In this document: one piece after another, positions 13,501 through 25,138 of the stretch
How positions within the stretch are numbered: position 1 is the stretch's first letter
How the letters are laid out: every line of letters begins with the position of its first letter
DNA from: Physcia stellaris
Taxonomy: Eukaryota > Ascomycota > Lecanoromycetes > Caliciales > Physciaceae
Assembly (NCBI GenBank): GCA_018902385.1
Contig: JABSSW010000053.1
Location: forward strand, 62,001-126,000
Direction of reading: 5' to 3'
Length of the DNA stretch: 64,000 nt
Made by a program: the position numbers and the translations under genes
The notes under the pieces: generated by a model
The model's database searches: none
Told to the model about the DNA's origin: nothing
The model's input: the letters and a program-made list of their open reading frames with translations, nothing else

Positions 13501-16500
13501 GCTTCAGGCATATTCTTCTGCAAAAGGATTTCTTCCCAAACACAAGCACGGTGCAATCGACTTAGACTCTTGACAAGTACGACATACTCGTCAGCGAGAT
13601 TGACCTGATTAAACACGGTGTGGCTACTCCTGGAATTGTAGACTGGTCCGGAGAAGGTTTCGTAAAGAATATTGCAAAGCGAATGCACTGAAGTAAAGGA
13701 CTTAACAACTTTGGTGCCGAGCTCGTAGTCTTTCGTTTCCATTTCTTGACCGGCGGTTGTGAACTTGGCGAAGAAAGCTGACCCATCATCATGATCCGAT
13801 ACGATTTGGAGCGCGTCGACTTCATGCTGTGTTCGCTGTACAAGCGAGGGGAGCACGAGATGCGGCTTCTGTTCTGCAATCATGTGAACAACTTTAGCAA
13901 TCTCTTGGCTTGCGGAGCTCATGCTGAAATCATATCTCAGGGATTCCGACGTGGCAAAATCCAACAGAAACTCGAGACCACCCAATTCGGCGAACGTCCC
14001 GCACGAAGCCGAGTTTTCGAAGAAGCCAGAGAGGAACTTCATGGCAACGTTAATGTAAGAAGCTACCTTGGGCGGGCCTTTTGGATCATCTTCCTCCATT
14101 GTGTCGTTTGAATCAGCTCCCATGGCAATGGTAGGAGCACCATTGGCCTCCTCCATGACGACATCAGCATTTGATTCTGTGGCTCCCGATTTCTCCGCTT
14201 CGGTAGACAGTCTAGCGCCATGGGTAATATCTGGGTGCTTTGGATTGCAGAGGTAGCCAACACGAATGACCATTGACAGTACCGATAACATAACAAGGTC
14301 CTTGAGTCGGGGATGATGGCGTACCAATTCGTCGAAAGAATTACCGAGGAGTCTGGCTAGCTCTGATTCGTTATCCATAGATTTGACATGATCTGGACTC
14401 TCGAAGATCTCAAAGAAGGTGGTCAATGCATTGGACCTTACAAACAGGTCCATCCCAGCGTTGTTGAGGCAAATTGCGCCAAACGCTTGGGGAATGGTAA
14501 CGATTGCATCGGTAGCGGGCAAGATGCCCTTGGCGAGAACGGTCTCGCGCCGTCTGGTCAGCATTGATTGGAAGTTCGCAGGTGTAAGTCGTTCATTGAT
14601 GTCTTTCTCCCAGAAATCTGCGTCGAAGTCTGCATGATTTTCCGCGTTTGCCAAGAAGGTCTCTACGTCTGTTCGTAACACGTCCTGAGACGCAAGAGCT
14701 GAACCAGATTCCTCACCTGTCCCTGCTGTAGCCTCGGAGGTTTCAGACTCTGTAGTTGTGGTAGGCTGCTTGCGTTCAGGGAAAGTTCTAGATGTGATGG
14801 CCTCAAGTAAACCTCTGCTGAGACCAGCTTCGGCAATGACCGCAAAACTCGTTGGCTCGTTGTGTATGAAGCTACTCATGATATTCACAGCACCGCTCCA
14901 GACGTTCGATCCGAAAACGCCTGCATTAGTGATTACTGTTCGTAGACCGCCGAGCAGCTGCGGGGAATCAATGAGGTTCCGTAGTAACCGGTCAAAATTA
15001 CCGCTTCCGTGAGACATCATATGATTGACGAATTTGAACAGCCATCGAAGGGTTTGTTGCTGAAAATACGGGACTTGGTAATCAATGACTTGCGTCCGAA
15101 AGTTGGCAGCCAGTCCGCTGCCATCGTGAGCATTTTTCAGTCCAGATTGTACCTCGTGCGCTATCAGATCCGAAATTGCGTCCAGCCCCTTGAGATTGGC
15201 TAGCGTCTGGAAAGCATCACGAACAGTATAAATGGTGGTATTCAAGAAGGTGAGAATCTTAGGGAAGCTCCGTTCTGCCTTACTCGTCCGTAAATTCAGG
15301 ATATCCACAAGGATTTCGAGCAAGCCCGCAGCAATCATGGAATCCCCTGTCCTTGGTGCCGATGTAGGTAATGCATCAAGGAGTGAGAACAGGGCTTCCC
15401 GCCACTCGTTGGATCCATCTGAATCGTGCATAGGTTCATCGTCTGCCATATCAGACACAGATTTGCGTAGAAGATGCATCAAGACACCGTGACTGACATT
15501 AACATTGAGCGCGGCACAAACATCTGGGGCTTTTGCCTTGTGCTTTGAAAGGGCCTCCATAGTACCCAGCGCAACCGTTGGAAGCCATGCGAATATGCCA
15601 TACTGTACGTTGTTATGAGCATGTATTAGGTCCGCTAGCTGATATGCTAATTGTAGCCTACGTGGCTCGTCAGAGTCTTGCTGTAGTATCTTCTGCTGGA
15701 ATGTAGACTCAGGATAGATATATGCGAGGTTAGTGATAGCTAATAGCCGTATGCCAAGAATTCGTTGTCGACTGGCCGAGGATTCGGTCATGGCTTGAGC
15801 TACGCGAACCTTGGTCAAGAGATCGTATTGAGATGCTTTGGGTATTTCGGCGAGCGTCGTGCTTAGAATGTCTTCCGTCGGGCTAGACATGATTCTGGAC
15901 GACGGAATGTCAAGGCTCTTCATACCTCCCACGGTTGTTTCCTCAGGTTTTACGACACTGGTCAATGTTGCTGAGTCCGATGATTCGTCAAAGCTTGAGG
16001 TCCGAGTCTGTCGTGACAAGCCTGAAGGTCGCCGAGGCGCAGGTGTAGGCGTGTTTGGGGGTTGGGAAAAGGGAGTAGTTGGAGGAGCCTTCTCATCTTT
16101 TGGTGCCGGTGGCGGTTGGTAATACCTCAGAAAGACGCGGCCCCAATCTTCCCAATCATGCTTCTTATCAGATTGTGGTTCTGGAGCACTATCCTTGTGT
16201 GCGGATCCATTGGTATACACCGCATCATCTCTGGCAATGGCAAACAAATCACTGCTCGGTACGGGCTTCGCTTGTGCATTCGGGGCCTTCTCCTTTCCCT
16301 TGGATAACGGGGTCGTCCCTGAAATTGTCGAGCTTGTCGTTGAAGGGGCTAAGAACCTTGTGAAAGGAGCTGCTAGTTTTTGGACCTTTTCCAAGTCGAT
16401 GTTGTAATGACTTGCTAGGAGAGCAGTGTTGAGGTGCTGGCTAGCACTCGCCCCTCGTTGTCGCGATGCATGATATCGCTGGGCGAGGCGGACCGCCAGT

Positions 16501-17072
16501 TGTAGCGCGTCTGAAAGTAATAAGAGATCAGTGGTATTGAGGAGTTCTCCTAATCGATCACTGCTGTTATAGAGGCTTCGGTTGCCGCAGTTCTCGAGTA
16601 GCACACGTGAGAAGACAAGAATCGCTCCAACTAGTTGGCGGTCGGCATCCTGGTCAAAACCCAACGCATCGAGCTCCTCCGGACTTGTACTCTCAATAGT
16701 CGCAGCCTTGTTCTCTTGTGCAACACCCTTTTCTATTAGGGCCCGCCCGAACGGTCGTGTTTGAGGTCCCTCCTGAAGGCCATACTCAACAGTGAATTGT
16801 TCAAGTATATTGTCGAAACGGTTCAATAATGGTATCCAGTGATAGACGTCACCTCTAGGGAACGGCCATCTGCGGGGGAACGTTTCGATATGGGCAGGTA
16901 GGCGTGATATGGGGAGTGTGCTACCAGTAGCAACGAATTCGGCTATGGCTGGAGACTAAACAAGGAAGTCAGCTAGTTACTCTGCAGTTACGCCACAAGG
17001 CCATCAAATGACAAGATCATTTACCACTGTTGCTTCATGCTTAGGCCCCGCCGCCTTCTTGATACGCCCCAT
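4501..17072 (-). CDS. TOM1: Giant HECT-type E3 ubiquitin ligase, TOM1/HUWE1 family
   Basis: Transfers ubiquitin from an E2 to substrates through a HECT cysteine; yeast Tom1 acts on excess ribosomal proteins and histones and supports mRNA export. Six exons on the minus strand: 17072-17025, 16955-9179, 9134-9069, 9015-5053, 5000-4656, 4595-4501. Together they total 12,294 nt, 4097 aa, the family's usual size. The start [16 protein letters not shown] lies in a 48-nt first exon and matches the conserved Tom1 N-terminus. Order: helical DUF908/DUF913-like half; acidic tract about 2435-2640; Glu/Lys/Ala coiled coil about 2860-2930; three LP-type ubiquitin-binding motifs ([20 protein letters not shown] and one related) about 2990-3090; HECT domain about 3745-4097 with catalytic Cys near 4064 in HTCFNQLDLP and C-terminal EYFGFA. 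The two long open frames belong to one gene: a 66-nt micro-exon joins them in phase. Confidence 0.96.
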
Positions 17073-17768
17073 CGTGGCAGTTGAGGTATTGAAACCTCAT
17101 GTGAGGTTTATGGCGCTCAAGCTTGCTCACTAGGCTGTCTCATGCGATTAACGGGGCTGATGACCGGTCGTACGGCTTTCTCGGCCTTCTGAAGCTGGTT
17201 TTTGAAAGTCGCTGGAAGGGCTAGGCTATTTGCAGGACTGGAGTTTTGAAAGAGCGTTTTCCAGGATTCTATTGTGGATGTTTGCCTTTGAACCTCGCGA
17301 ACAGAAAGAAACCAGGCGAAGTGATTCTTGTTCAGCCAAAGTGGTGAGTACCGAAAAAACGGTGATGGGCGTGGAGATGATGGTAAGTATCTGAGAATGG
17401 TGGTTGAAGAAGTATGATGGAATTTGGCGGTGCAGGTCGCCGTGTTCTATCAGATTCTTTAATCAGGTAGTGAGGGAGTGTAGTAGAACACTCCTGTGTT
17501 TTTTGCTTCGGGGAGTAAAGTGAAGGTGGAGCAGCTATTTGACGCGGTTCAGCAGTATCATAATTCCAGAAGTGAAGCTTCGGGTGATGTTGCCGCCTCG
17601 CCGTCAGCCGGAGCTTTCGGATCGCTTCCGTGTCCTAGGGTTAGCAAACGGTTTAGGGTTAAAATATTCGTACTGTTGGGTGTCCCTCGACTACTATCGT
17701 ACTCGTACCTTGTTGCTCGAGTGCTCCTACGATCGAATACTGTTTGCCCTTACGGTCAGCTGTTTGTC
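17073..17768. promoter_or_regulatory. Divergent promoter region between TOM1 and TSC13
   Basis: Roughly 700 bases separate two head-to-head start codons. It has two TTAGGG-like boxes close together (CTAGGGTTAG at 17635-17644 and TTTAGGGTTA at 17652-17661), which resemble the telobox motifs known upstream of fungal housekeeping genes. An open frame from 17496 runs in phase into the TSC13 start, but its translation is not conserved-looking, so it is treated as leader. Confidence 0.45.
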
Positions 17769-18721
17769 ATGCCGTCAAACCTAGTCACTCTCTCAGTTCG
17801 ACCAAGGGGTAAATCCACTGCCATCTATGCTCTCTGCGAGTGCTAATTATCCATGTAGGGAAGCCTTTCAAGAAACTTCCCGAAGACATCTCCGCTCCCT
17901 ACACCGGCAAAGCCTCGGATCTCTACAATCAGTTGGCCCTCAAATCCGACACGTCAGTACATCGACTGCGAATCACAAAAGGCAGCGATGGAAGTCTTGT
18001 GCCCAACAGTACTGATGTGTCAATCTCTCAAACTGGCCTTCGCGACCAGAGTACGGTATACGTCAAAGATCTTGGTCCACAGATAGCGTGGCGGACAGTT
18101 TTTCTCGTGGAATACCTTGGTCCGATGATAATTCATCCAGTATTATTCGCTCTATTACCGTCCTCGCCACCCTCGACAGCACAGACCCTCTCCTGCGCGC
18201 TCATAACCCTGCATTTCGTGAAGCGAGAATTGGAAACTCTTTTTCTCCATCGTTTCTCAGCAGCTACCATGCCTGCGCGCAACATCTTCAAGAATTCTGC
18301 ACATTATTGGCTCCTCGCTGGGGCCAACATCGCTTATTGGGTCTATAAATCCAATTCTCCGACTGCCCGACAGCAGAATCCTATCATCATATGTGCAGGG
18401 GTACTGCTATTTATTCTTGGTGAAGCTGGCAATCTCTCCACTCATATCACCCTCCGGAATCTAAGAAGCGCTGGAGGGAAAGAAAGAGGCATACCTGATG
18501 GGCTGGGATTCAGTCTAGTCACATGTCCCAACTACATGTTTGAGACCATAGCGTGGACTGGTATTTCATTGGTCACTTGGAGTTTAAGTACGCTGGTGTT
18601 CGTACTTGTTGCAGTTGGCCAGATGGGTGTTTGGGCTAGTGGAAAAGAGAAGAAGTACAGGCGTGAATTTGGAGATAGGTACAAGAAGAAGCGATCAGTA
18701 ATGCTACCTGGTGTCTGGTAG
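17769..18721 (+). CDS. TSC13: Very-long-chain enoyl-CoA reductase (TSC13)
   Basis: Last step of the endoplasmic reticulum fatty-acid elongation cycle: NADPH-dependent reduction of trans-2-enoyl-CoA, feeding sphingolipid synthesis. Exons 17769-17808 and 17859-18721 (50-nt intron, branch site TGCTAAT) give 300 aa, close to yeast Tsc13. The N-terminus MPSNLVTLSVRPRGKPFKKL opens a ubiquitin-like domain; the C-terminal two thirds is a multi-pass steroid 5-alpha-reductase domain. Catalytic candidates Lys135 (HFVKREL) and Tyr239 (CPNYMFE) are present, as is the terminal GDRYKKKR...PGVW signature. The start is chosen because it restores the conserved beginning; a 91-residue extension from 17496 is formally open but unlikely. 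Confidence 0.95.
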
Positions 18722-18887
18722 TAGGAGCCAGGCAATCTGATACCGCAAGATTCAACCATCTGAAGATGGCGACTACGAGCAGATTTACACGTATGGCTTG
18801 TAAGCCACCTCGGCGGCTCCTCATCTTAGCCTAAATCGACCAATTGCTTGCCCATCTGTCAAAATTACCTCTTCGCGATGCCTCATC

Positions 18888-19817
18888 TCAAAGAGTATCG
18901 ATCTTCAGTCTGTAGAGTCCTTCCCCGTCTCCTTCCAATCTCCCACTCTTTGCCGCCTCCAGCAATTCTTCCAAGTCTTGACAGCAGTCAATATAGCGCC
19001 CGCTCAGTAGCTGCGCGTCCTTATTAGTACACAAGGCAACAAACGTATCGGCGGGCAAGGTCAGTCGATCTCTCATACTGGGCATGAAATCCTTCATGAA
19101 TCTACCCAGTTCTGGGTCCTTTTCCAGAGCCGTCTCATTCAACGCTCCAATACCAAGCGTGGTATCCGCAATCATCCCGGGATGTACGGCAAAGCTCAAA
19201 ATACCTTTTGATCTTAGCTCTTTGTCAAGAATATGTGTAGCCTTGATCATGCCCGCCTTCGCCGCGGAATAAGCCCAAAAGTATGGTGGATCGGTTACCG
19301 CGAGTGCAGAGACGACATTAATAATAATTCCCATACCGCGAGCTACCATACCAGGGGTCACAGCATGCGTAAACGCCAAAGGCCCGCGCAGGTTAGTCTC
19401 AATGACTGCCCAAGGGACTTCGAAATCGCTTTCGTGCTCCATGGTAGAGATGCGCGAGGTACCTGCGTTGTTGACGAGGACATCAATCGCACCGTACTTA
19501 TCCTCAAGCGCCTTTACGACTTGACTGGGATGAGAGGGATCTGTGACATCGCATTGGAATATGGTTGCTTCGGCACCGAGACAACGGATTTCCTTGCCCA
19601 CAGCTTCGACATCGGAGTACGTCCGTGACAGGCAGGCCACGTTAGCACCCGCTACGGCAAATGCCAGAGCTGTAGCACGACCAATGCCACGTCCTGAACC
19701 AGTTACGAGAACTGTCTTGCCTCTGAGAATGTCACCATATTTCGAGGGATCGATGAAAGGATAGCTGTCAGTGTGGCGCGATATCGAGGTGCGTGGAGGG
19801 ACAAGATATTGATCCAT
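18888..19817 (-). CDS. Classical short-chain dehydrogenase/reductase
   Basis: Single-exon, 309-aa NAD(P)-dependent oxidoreductase. Rossmann motif TGSGRGIG at residues 39-46, NNAG at 116-119, catalytic Ser170 (NVVSALAV), Tyr183 and Lys187 (YSAAK). The length exceeds the 250-aa SDR core: about 35 residues precede the Rossmann fold and a C-terminal tail of about 45 follows. No targeting signal is obvious. Substrate unknown; this subgroup is common in fungal secondary metabolism and in detoxification, but no cluster genes surround it. It converges on TSC13 with a 166-base gap, so the two probably share terminator space. Confidence 0.9.
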   Translation of the reverse strand: MDQYLVPPRTSISRHTDSYPFIDPSKYGDILRGKTVLVTGSGRGIGRATALAFAVAGANVACLSRTYSDVEAVGKEIRCLGAEATIFQCDVTDPSHPSQVVKALEDKYGAIDVLVNNAGTSRISTMEHESDFEVPWAVIETNLRGPLAFTHAVTPGMVARGMGIIINVVSALAVTDPPYFWAYSAAKAGMIKATHILDKELRSKGILSFAVHPGMIADTTLGIGALNETALEKDPELGRFMKDFMPSMRDRLTLPADTFVALCTNKDAQLLSGRYIDCCQDLEELLEAAKSGRLEGDGEGLYRLKIDTL

Positions 19818-20442
19818 CAGTCAATGTCGAGGGAATATCGTTCAATTATACCGTAACCTACAGATTCATAGGGGAATTAAGGTAGGCTTTGAATATTATC
19901 ACTCGAGTAACCTCGAGAAGGACCAAGCTCAGGATTACCGCTTATGCCAGGTACGGAGTGTCATTGCAATAATGGAAAGCTGTCATAATTGATTTCTACA
20001 TCGAATATGCTGAGAGCGAGAAGTCATTAATTGGTCGCCAATGGTAGCTGTTGCTGATGATGGAGCAAGACTTGAATCTCACAACGAGCAAGTATTGCCG
20101 AAGTCGATATGATGTCATGTCATGGTTTTAGCATGTGAAAGTCACGCTAGTCTCAATGGGACACAACATCGTGAACGGAACCTCAACACTCACGGAATTG
20201 AGACAAACCGCCGCTTCTCGCGAGTGATTAGTAAGCGATCTTCGTCTAGTCTCCCAGCCTCTCAATTAACAAGATATCCCACAGAGAAAATTTCTTTGCC
20301 TTCCTTCCGACCTTCTCTCCCCAAATATTTCTCTTAATTCTCAATCGCATGTCCTTGTCGCGCACACATGTTCAATACATCTGATTAATTGTTACTTTCG
20401 AGCATAGAGACACTAACTCAACAATTCAAGAACATACGCACC
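19818..20442. other. Intergenic region between SDR and frataxin
   Basis: Contains the divergent leaders of the SDR (-) and frataxin (+). No coding region or named motif could be supported; pyrimidine-rich DNA at 20295-20340 may mark the frataxin start region. Confidence 0.4.
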
Positions 20443-21632
20443 ATGAAGAATAATCCTGTAGCTCGATTGAGCGGCCGCAAGTCTTTGAACGACGTTGTTA
20501 GACGCACCTCAATCACGTCTCGAATCAAACCGATCCCCATCTACTCTGATGCTACCGCAACAAGTCCTCTCCCTCACACTGCTAGGCCTGCTGCCTACGG
20601 TCCTCTGACTCCGTGGACTAGTCCGTTCACAAGCGCTTCCGCTACTACATCATCATTGACCGACCATTTCAAGAAACCACCGCCTATCCTCGGGGGTAGC
20701 CCAATCAAGAGACACCGTCATAGATCTAGGAGACCAAGCCCCTCTCCTCAAGTCTCTGCTATCCTCGAAACTGCCGGTATCGATCAATCTCCCAACGGTT
20801 CTTTCACCAACGAGACTGCCGCCTCCAGCAACGTCGAAGCGTCTACTGATGGAATCCACCAAGACTCCCAGGCCGTCATCAACGCCAATAATGCGCCATA
20901 TTTGACTGACCCTGGCGACGAAGACTGCCCAGTCGACCTCACCAAGATTTATATAGACGCCAATGGCCAATTCCAGAGCACCCAATTTCTCCTCCCTACG
21001 CCCATACATACCATGGGCGCAAGCGCCTACCAAAACAATGCACTCAACTACACGCGCCGTCTGAACTATGGGATGACCCGAACCGGGGCAGAACGATTCA
21101 CCGCCATGGCTATGAACCAACAGCCCATCCGCCTGATGAGTTCCAAAGCCGAGCTGAGCATGGAGCAATACCACCAGCTCGCGGACGAGTACATCGACAG
21201 CCTAGTCCTGATGCTCGAAGGCCTCCAAGACGAGAACGAAGAGATCGAAGTGGAGTACAGTGTAAGTCAAGCCCCCAATCCAACCCATTCCATTCACCTT
21301 CCCGCAAAAGCTGATAGAAATATCCCCAGGCCGGCGTCCTCACCCTATCCTACCCACCCCACGGCACCTACGTCATCAACAAGCAGCCGCCCAACAAGCA
21401 AATCTGGCTCTCCTCCCCCATCAGCGGGCCCTTCCGCTTCGACTACCGCGAAGTCCAGACCGAAGACTTTTCTGAAGAAACCATCTACCGAGGCAAGTGG
21501 GTCGACCGCCGCGAAGGCACTTCCCTGTCCGCTCTGCTCGAGAGGGAGTTGCAGGAGGTGTTGCCGCTTGAGGGCGAGGATCGGAGCTGGAATCCGGAGA
21601 CGAAGAGGTTCGAGCAGGTCCCCAGGGCTTGA
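20443..21632 (+). CDS. YFH1: Frataxin, with unusually long N-terminal extension
   Basis: Mitochondrial iron-binding activator of Fe-S cluster assembly on the Isu1/Nfs1 complex. Exons 20443-21261 and 21330-21632 give 373 aa. The C-terminal 130 residues are textbook frataxin: [19 protein letters not shown], acidic ridge [13 protein letters not shown], then after the intron [39 protein letters not shown], and the final LSALLEREL helix. Yeast frataxin is 174 aa and the human one 210, so the first about 240 residues, Ser/Thr/Pro-rich with a basic RHRHRSRR patch, are not normal family sequence. Another in-frame ATG at 20389 adds 18 residues. Either the true start is internal (a Met near 21070 or 21105 is possible), an intron was missed, or an unrelated upstream gene is fused. 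Core identity is secure; the start is not. Confidence 0.9.
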
Positions 21633-22298
21633 GGGAAGAAAAGCGCGAGAGAAAGAAAATTGATATGAATATATGATGGAATGAAGTCAGATGAGATCAG
21701 ATTGGCGTATTGGGGCGGGCATAGCGATGGCTGCGACCCACGGTTGGGGCATTCGAGAGCGATTCTTCGCGGACTGCAGAGCGAGGCATAGCGACGGCGG
21801 GAAATTTTCTTGTGATTTAGAGCGCGTTGCGCATGGTACGTACGCGTGCCATTGATTTATTTCTCTTCCTAGCGAGGTGCTGGAGGGCGAATTTACACAT
21901 AGAGTCCTGAGCAGAACCTTGTCATCTAGAACCAAAAAATCAAGTCATTTATCCCAGGTTCTTGGTGTTCCTTGTGTCTTGATCTTTATGCTTACATATG
22001 AGTACAAGGGCTTTCTGATTTTATCATGCTCTTGGACGGGGTGCTTTCGAGTTCCACTCCTACTTAGTCTTTCCACTCAGTTCCCTAAAGCCTCTTCGTT
22101 CCCCAGCCTCCATCTTTCTATCGCAACCAACGCTATGGGATGATGGGTAACAGAGATATAGAACAAGCAAAGGAGGAGTCGACGTGTGAGATGGACACTT
22201 TTTGGGGGGATATTTTGGCTACTGTTGGAGTCTGGAGCTTGTGCCTTACCGAACTCCCTTTAAGACGCTTCAATATAAACCTATAATGAAACAAAGCT
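21633..22298. other. Convergent intergenic region (frataxin / GT34)
   Basis: Only short, low-complexity open frames. It should hold the 3' UTRs of the flanking genes. No repeat or RNA gene was recognised. Confidence 0.4.
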
Positions 22299-23560
22299 TC
22301 AAGACAAATCATGCGCGAATTTCTTCCCCCTTCCTCTTCTATAGCCCTCCTTCTCCTTGCCCTTCTCGTTCCCGATCTTCTTCTCCTTCTCATTCTCCTT
22401 CTCCCTCCCAATCTCTTCTTCCCTCTCCTTCTCCTTCTCCATCACCACCTTCTCCCCCTCCCTCTTCCAAAACGCCCCAATCTCCTCCTCCAACCCCATA
22501 TCCCCCACCGCAACAGCCCACTTCTCCTCCCTCTCAATCTTCTCCAACCACTCACTCATCTTCGGCACCCTAACATCATCCGTCTGCCCGGGCAAATGCA
22601 ACAACAAACTCCCCTTCTTAACCTCAAAGTCATACGTATTCCACCAATGCTTGGGCTGCCACACGATGCCCTCTTTCCAGGGACTGCGGTCCGCGAGCGT
22701 GGCGATGGCGCCTTGCTCGAAGTACCACCCGAGATCGAGATCGGGTTTCCAGAGCGGGATGGAGAGTGTTGCGATCAGGAATTTGAGGGCCGTTTCGTGC
22801 ACGCGTAGGAAGAAGACGCCGCTGTTGAAACCGTTGTGGTCGCGCGTGGCGAGCAGGAAGGTTGAGTCGGAGGAGGGGTGGAGGGGTGGGGGGAGGAAGA
22901 TGTGGAGGGGGATAAGGGGGTTGAGGATCAGGGTTGCGTCGGCTTCTTGCCACCTAGTGCCGGGTCAGTTAGGTTTGAATGGAGGAGGTGGCAGGATGGG
23001 GATATGAGATGATGATGGACGTACATGATCCATTCCAGGCGCTCGTCTTCCGGTTTGATCAGCTCCTGAGTGATGATTTGAATTAAGTAAAGCATCTTGT
23101 TCCAAGCTCCACCAAGGTTCTTCCGATCCACGGCATTGCAATCTACGGGCAAGCCGTTACAATTGCTCGTGATCCCTTGCTTCAAGAGAAAGGTCTCGTA
23201 GCCGTGCCTTTGCGCGTATTTTTCCAGAGTTGCAATTGCGTCGTCGTAGAGGGGATGGACACTTTCGCCCCATGGCATACAAGCAATCCCGATCCGGGCA
23301 TCTGGATCCGGACCGGTGTTGGCGTCGGAGAAGTAGTCTGCGGCTTCTGGTTGTCGTGAATAGGTAGGTGATAAACGCCCAGGACGTCGCTGCCAGTCGT
23401 CTAGATCTTCGATTTGGAAGGATGGGGAGGAGATAGGTTCCTGCTCTTGGATTGCGGGCGGTTGTTCCTCCTCGGGTTCTGAAAGGCCATCTCGGCACAG
23501 AGCGATGAAAAAGAGAGTCGTTAGGATGCTGAAGATGATGGTTGAAGGTCTGAAATATGG
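22299..23560 (-). CDS. GT34 (GMA12/MNN10-type) glycosyltransferase
   Basis: Type II Golgi membrane sugar transferase, expected to add alpha-linked galactose or mannose to cell-wall glycans. Coding exons 23560-23025 and 22953-22299 (71-nt intron). Near the start a membrane anchor is seen (IIFSILTTLFFIALC), then an acidic/proline stem, the fold's first strand ARIGIACMPWGE, YETFLLKQGI, then EWIMWQEADATLILNPL where GT34 relatives have an Asp-x-Asp metal site, then NGFNSGVFFLR and EQGAI. The first Asp of the metal site is Glu here. The C-terminal tail after residue about 345 is a Glu/Lys low-complexity stretch encoded by (TCTCCT)-like repeats. No ATG precedes the anchor in this exon, so an upstream start exon is needed; a candidate lies near 23,750 with donor GTGTAAGT but is unproven. 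Confidence 0.85.
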
Positions 23561-23861
23561 CTAAAATGCGTAGAGGGACAATTCTTAGCAGATATGTCCA
23601 ACGGTGGAGGAAGCGTGAATTAAGGAGCAAAGATGGGATGAGGTTGAACTTCTGCAAGGAAGAAAATAAGGTTAGCGCGCGTCGAGTGGGGCTGATTGTC
23701 CAATCAGCTTCGATGTCTCACTTACACCAATGTGCCCATAGAAAACTTCAGCAGCATCCTTCTCTACAAAGGTCTGTTCTTGCTCACGAGTATGTCGATC
23801 TGAACCTGCGTCCGAAGCACTGACCCTCGAAGGCGTACGTCTGCTTCTTGTAGATGTGCTT

Positions 23862-24759
23862 CTACAACGTGGTCCATGCCGGCGATTTTCTATTTACGAG
23901 TGTTTCATCGTACACGCGATACCCGTCGTCCTGAAGATCGTTTGCGGCATCTTGGATGGCCAAGTTTTGCCAATGCTGCCAAGTAGAGACGGAGGAAGCG
24001 ACGACCCGTTGTTTGGTAGCATTGGAGTATCGCTCGTCGACGACTCCGTGCCCATCGATGATATCTGGGCTATTCATAGCCCAACAAATCTCCAGCCTGG
24101 AATGAAGTCATTGTGGACGATAAATCCTATCCGAATCGAATGGTCTCCTGGACTGCTCTTCTCTAGAGCATCGCATGTCACTGTAGTCTGAGGTTGGTAT
24201 TTACCGTTCTTTCGCTACTGTCAATGCCATCTTTTCCGTTCCTCTCCTTCAATATTGAGGGCTGCGTAGAAAGATTGGGCCCGTACCAACTTAGCCCTTT
24301 CGATTTGATCTCCTTATCTTTTATTACTCGTCATCACTTACAGCGTCTTCCAGTATTCCTCGGGGTGAAGAAGTACAGGATCGATGCTAAATATCATCTT
24401 CGGGCATATGTTGGATACAAAGGCTGACAGTGCCACACAAATGAGAACCATGTGCGCAGTCAGCCCCACACTGAAATATAGCACCGGAGAGAGAAAAATA
24501 CCCGTTGGGTGAGGGTGATCATATCTCAATGATAGAAAGCTAACAGAGGAGGGAAAGAAAGCAATTTCATGCGGCGGAAGCTTACATTCGAGATCAAGAA
24601 GTGAAGAAGCAGCATGCGCTGTTTGGGAGACCGAGCCGGAGCCTCATCACTGATGCCCAGGCTAACAGGGTGGCCGGTCGAACACGATTCCTCCCATTGC
24701 TATCCCATGATCTGGTGTGGTGCTGTCTTCCCCGGGTGCATCGGCACTGACCTATCCAT
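23862..24759 (-). pseudogene. Unidentified decaying gene, possible small secreted/membrane protein
   Basis: A minus-strand series of gene-like pieces. A first exon would start at 24759 (MDRSVPMHPGK) and run in frame to FLISN before a GTAAGC donor, but an in-frame TAG stands at 24702-24700. A second piece (about 24470-24376) encodes a hydrophobic helix (LTAHMVLICVALSAFVSN) then PVLLHPEEYWKTL and a GTAAGT donor. Further pieces follow at 24190-24060 and 24077-23862 (VSTWQHWQNLAIQD). The phases do not agree between pieces. Architecture (short N-terminus, one membrane helix, small luminal domain) recalls UstYa/DUF3328 proteins, but I do not see their HxxHC motifs, so this is only a guess. The 5' end is shared with the copy at 38.9-39.2 kb. 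Confidence 0.35.
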
Positions 24760-24925
24760 TGTGACAAAATGCGTACCCTTCTTTGGCACAAAAAGATCAA
24801 GCCGACATGAAGATGACACTATCGTCTGATTTCGTCCCCAGTCGGGCAATCGCAGATCTGTCCGTGTATCATGAAAATTAGCACCACCTACTACCAGACC
24901 ATGAGATACCTCATAAACTGGCCAC
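24640..24925 (-). repeat. Dispersed repeat, copy 1 (gene 5' end plus upstream region)
   Basis: This segment matches 38,935-39,180 in the same orientation, with blocks such as GTGCTGTCTTC / ATGCTGTCTTC, GTACCC-TTCTT, GTCGGGCAATCGCAG / GTCGGGTAATCGCAG and ACCACCTAC-ACC. Similarity covers the presumed start codon (24759 here, 39023 there), the bases upstream and a donor site downstream, so it is a duplicated gene start rather than a transposon end. Confidence 0.7.
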
Positions 24926-25138
24926 CAATGTTAAGTTGACTAAGCAGTCGATCATCGAAACCTGGCTAGGTAGTACAGATTTTTAACTTTTTTTGCTTGA
25001 AACGAGGCACGACAGTACGGCACACCTTGCAAGGTCGGCGGCATCCTTTTCCACGTCACCTTCTTCAAATCACCAGAAATAGTACTCGATTTCTTTTCTT
25101 TGCTATCTTTTATCCTCTCTGTTCGCAGATCCTACCTT

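Noticed and set aside
4919-16826. Two separate genes for the two giant minus-strand open frames
   Set aside because: The first lacks a C-terminus and the second lacks a real N-terminus; in-phase splice sites and a micro-exon join them and the total matches TOM1/HUWE1.
22311-23007. Plus-strand Pro/Leu/Ser-rich open frames
   Set aside because: Shadows of the GT34 gene and of its pyrimidine-rich repeat tail.
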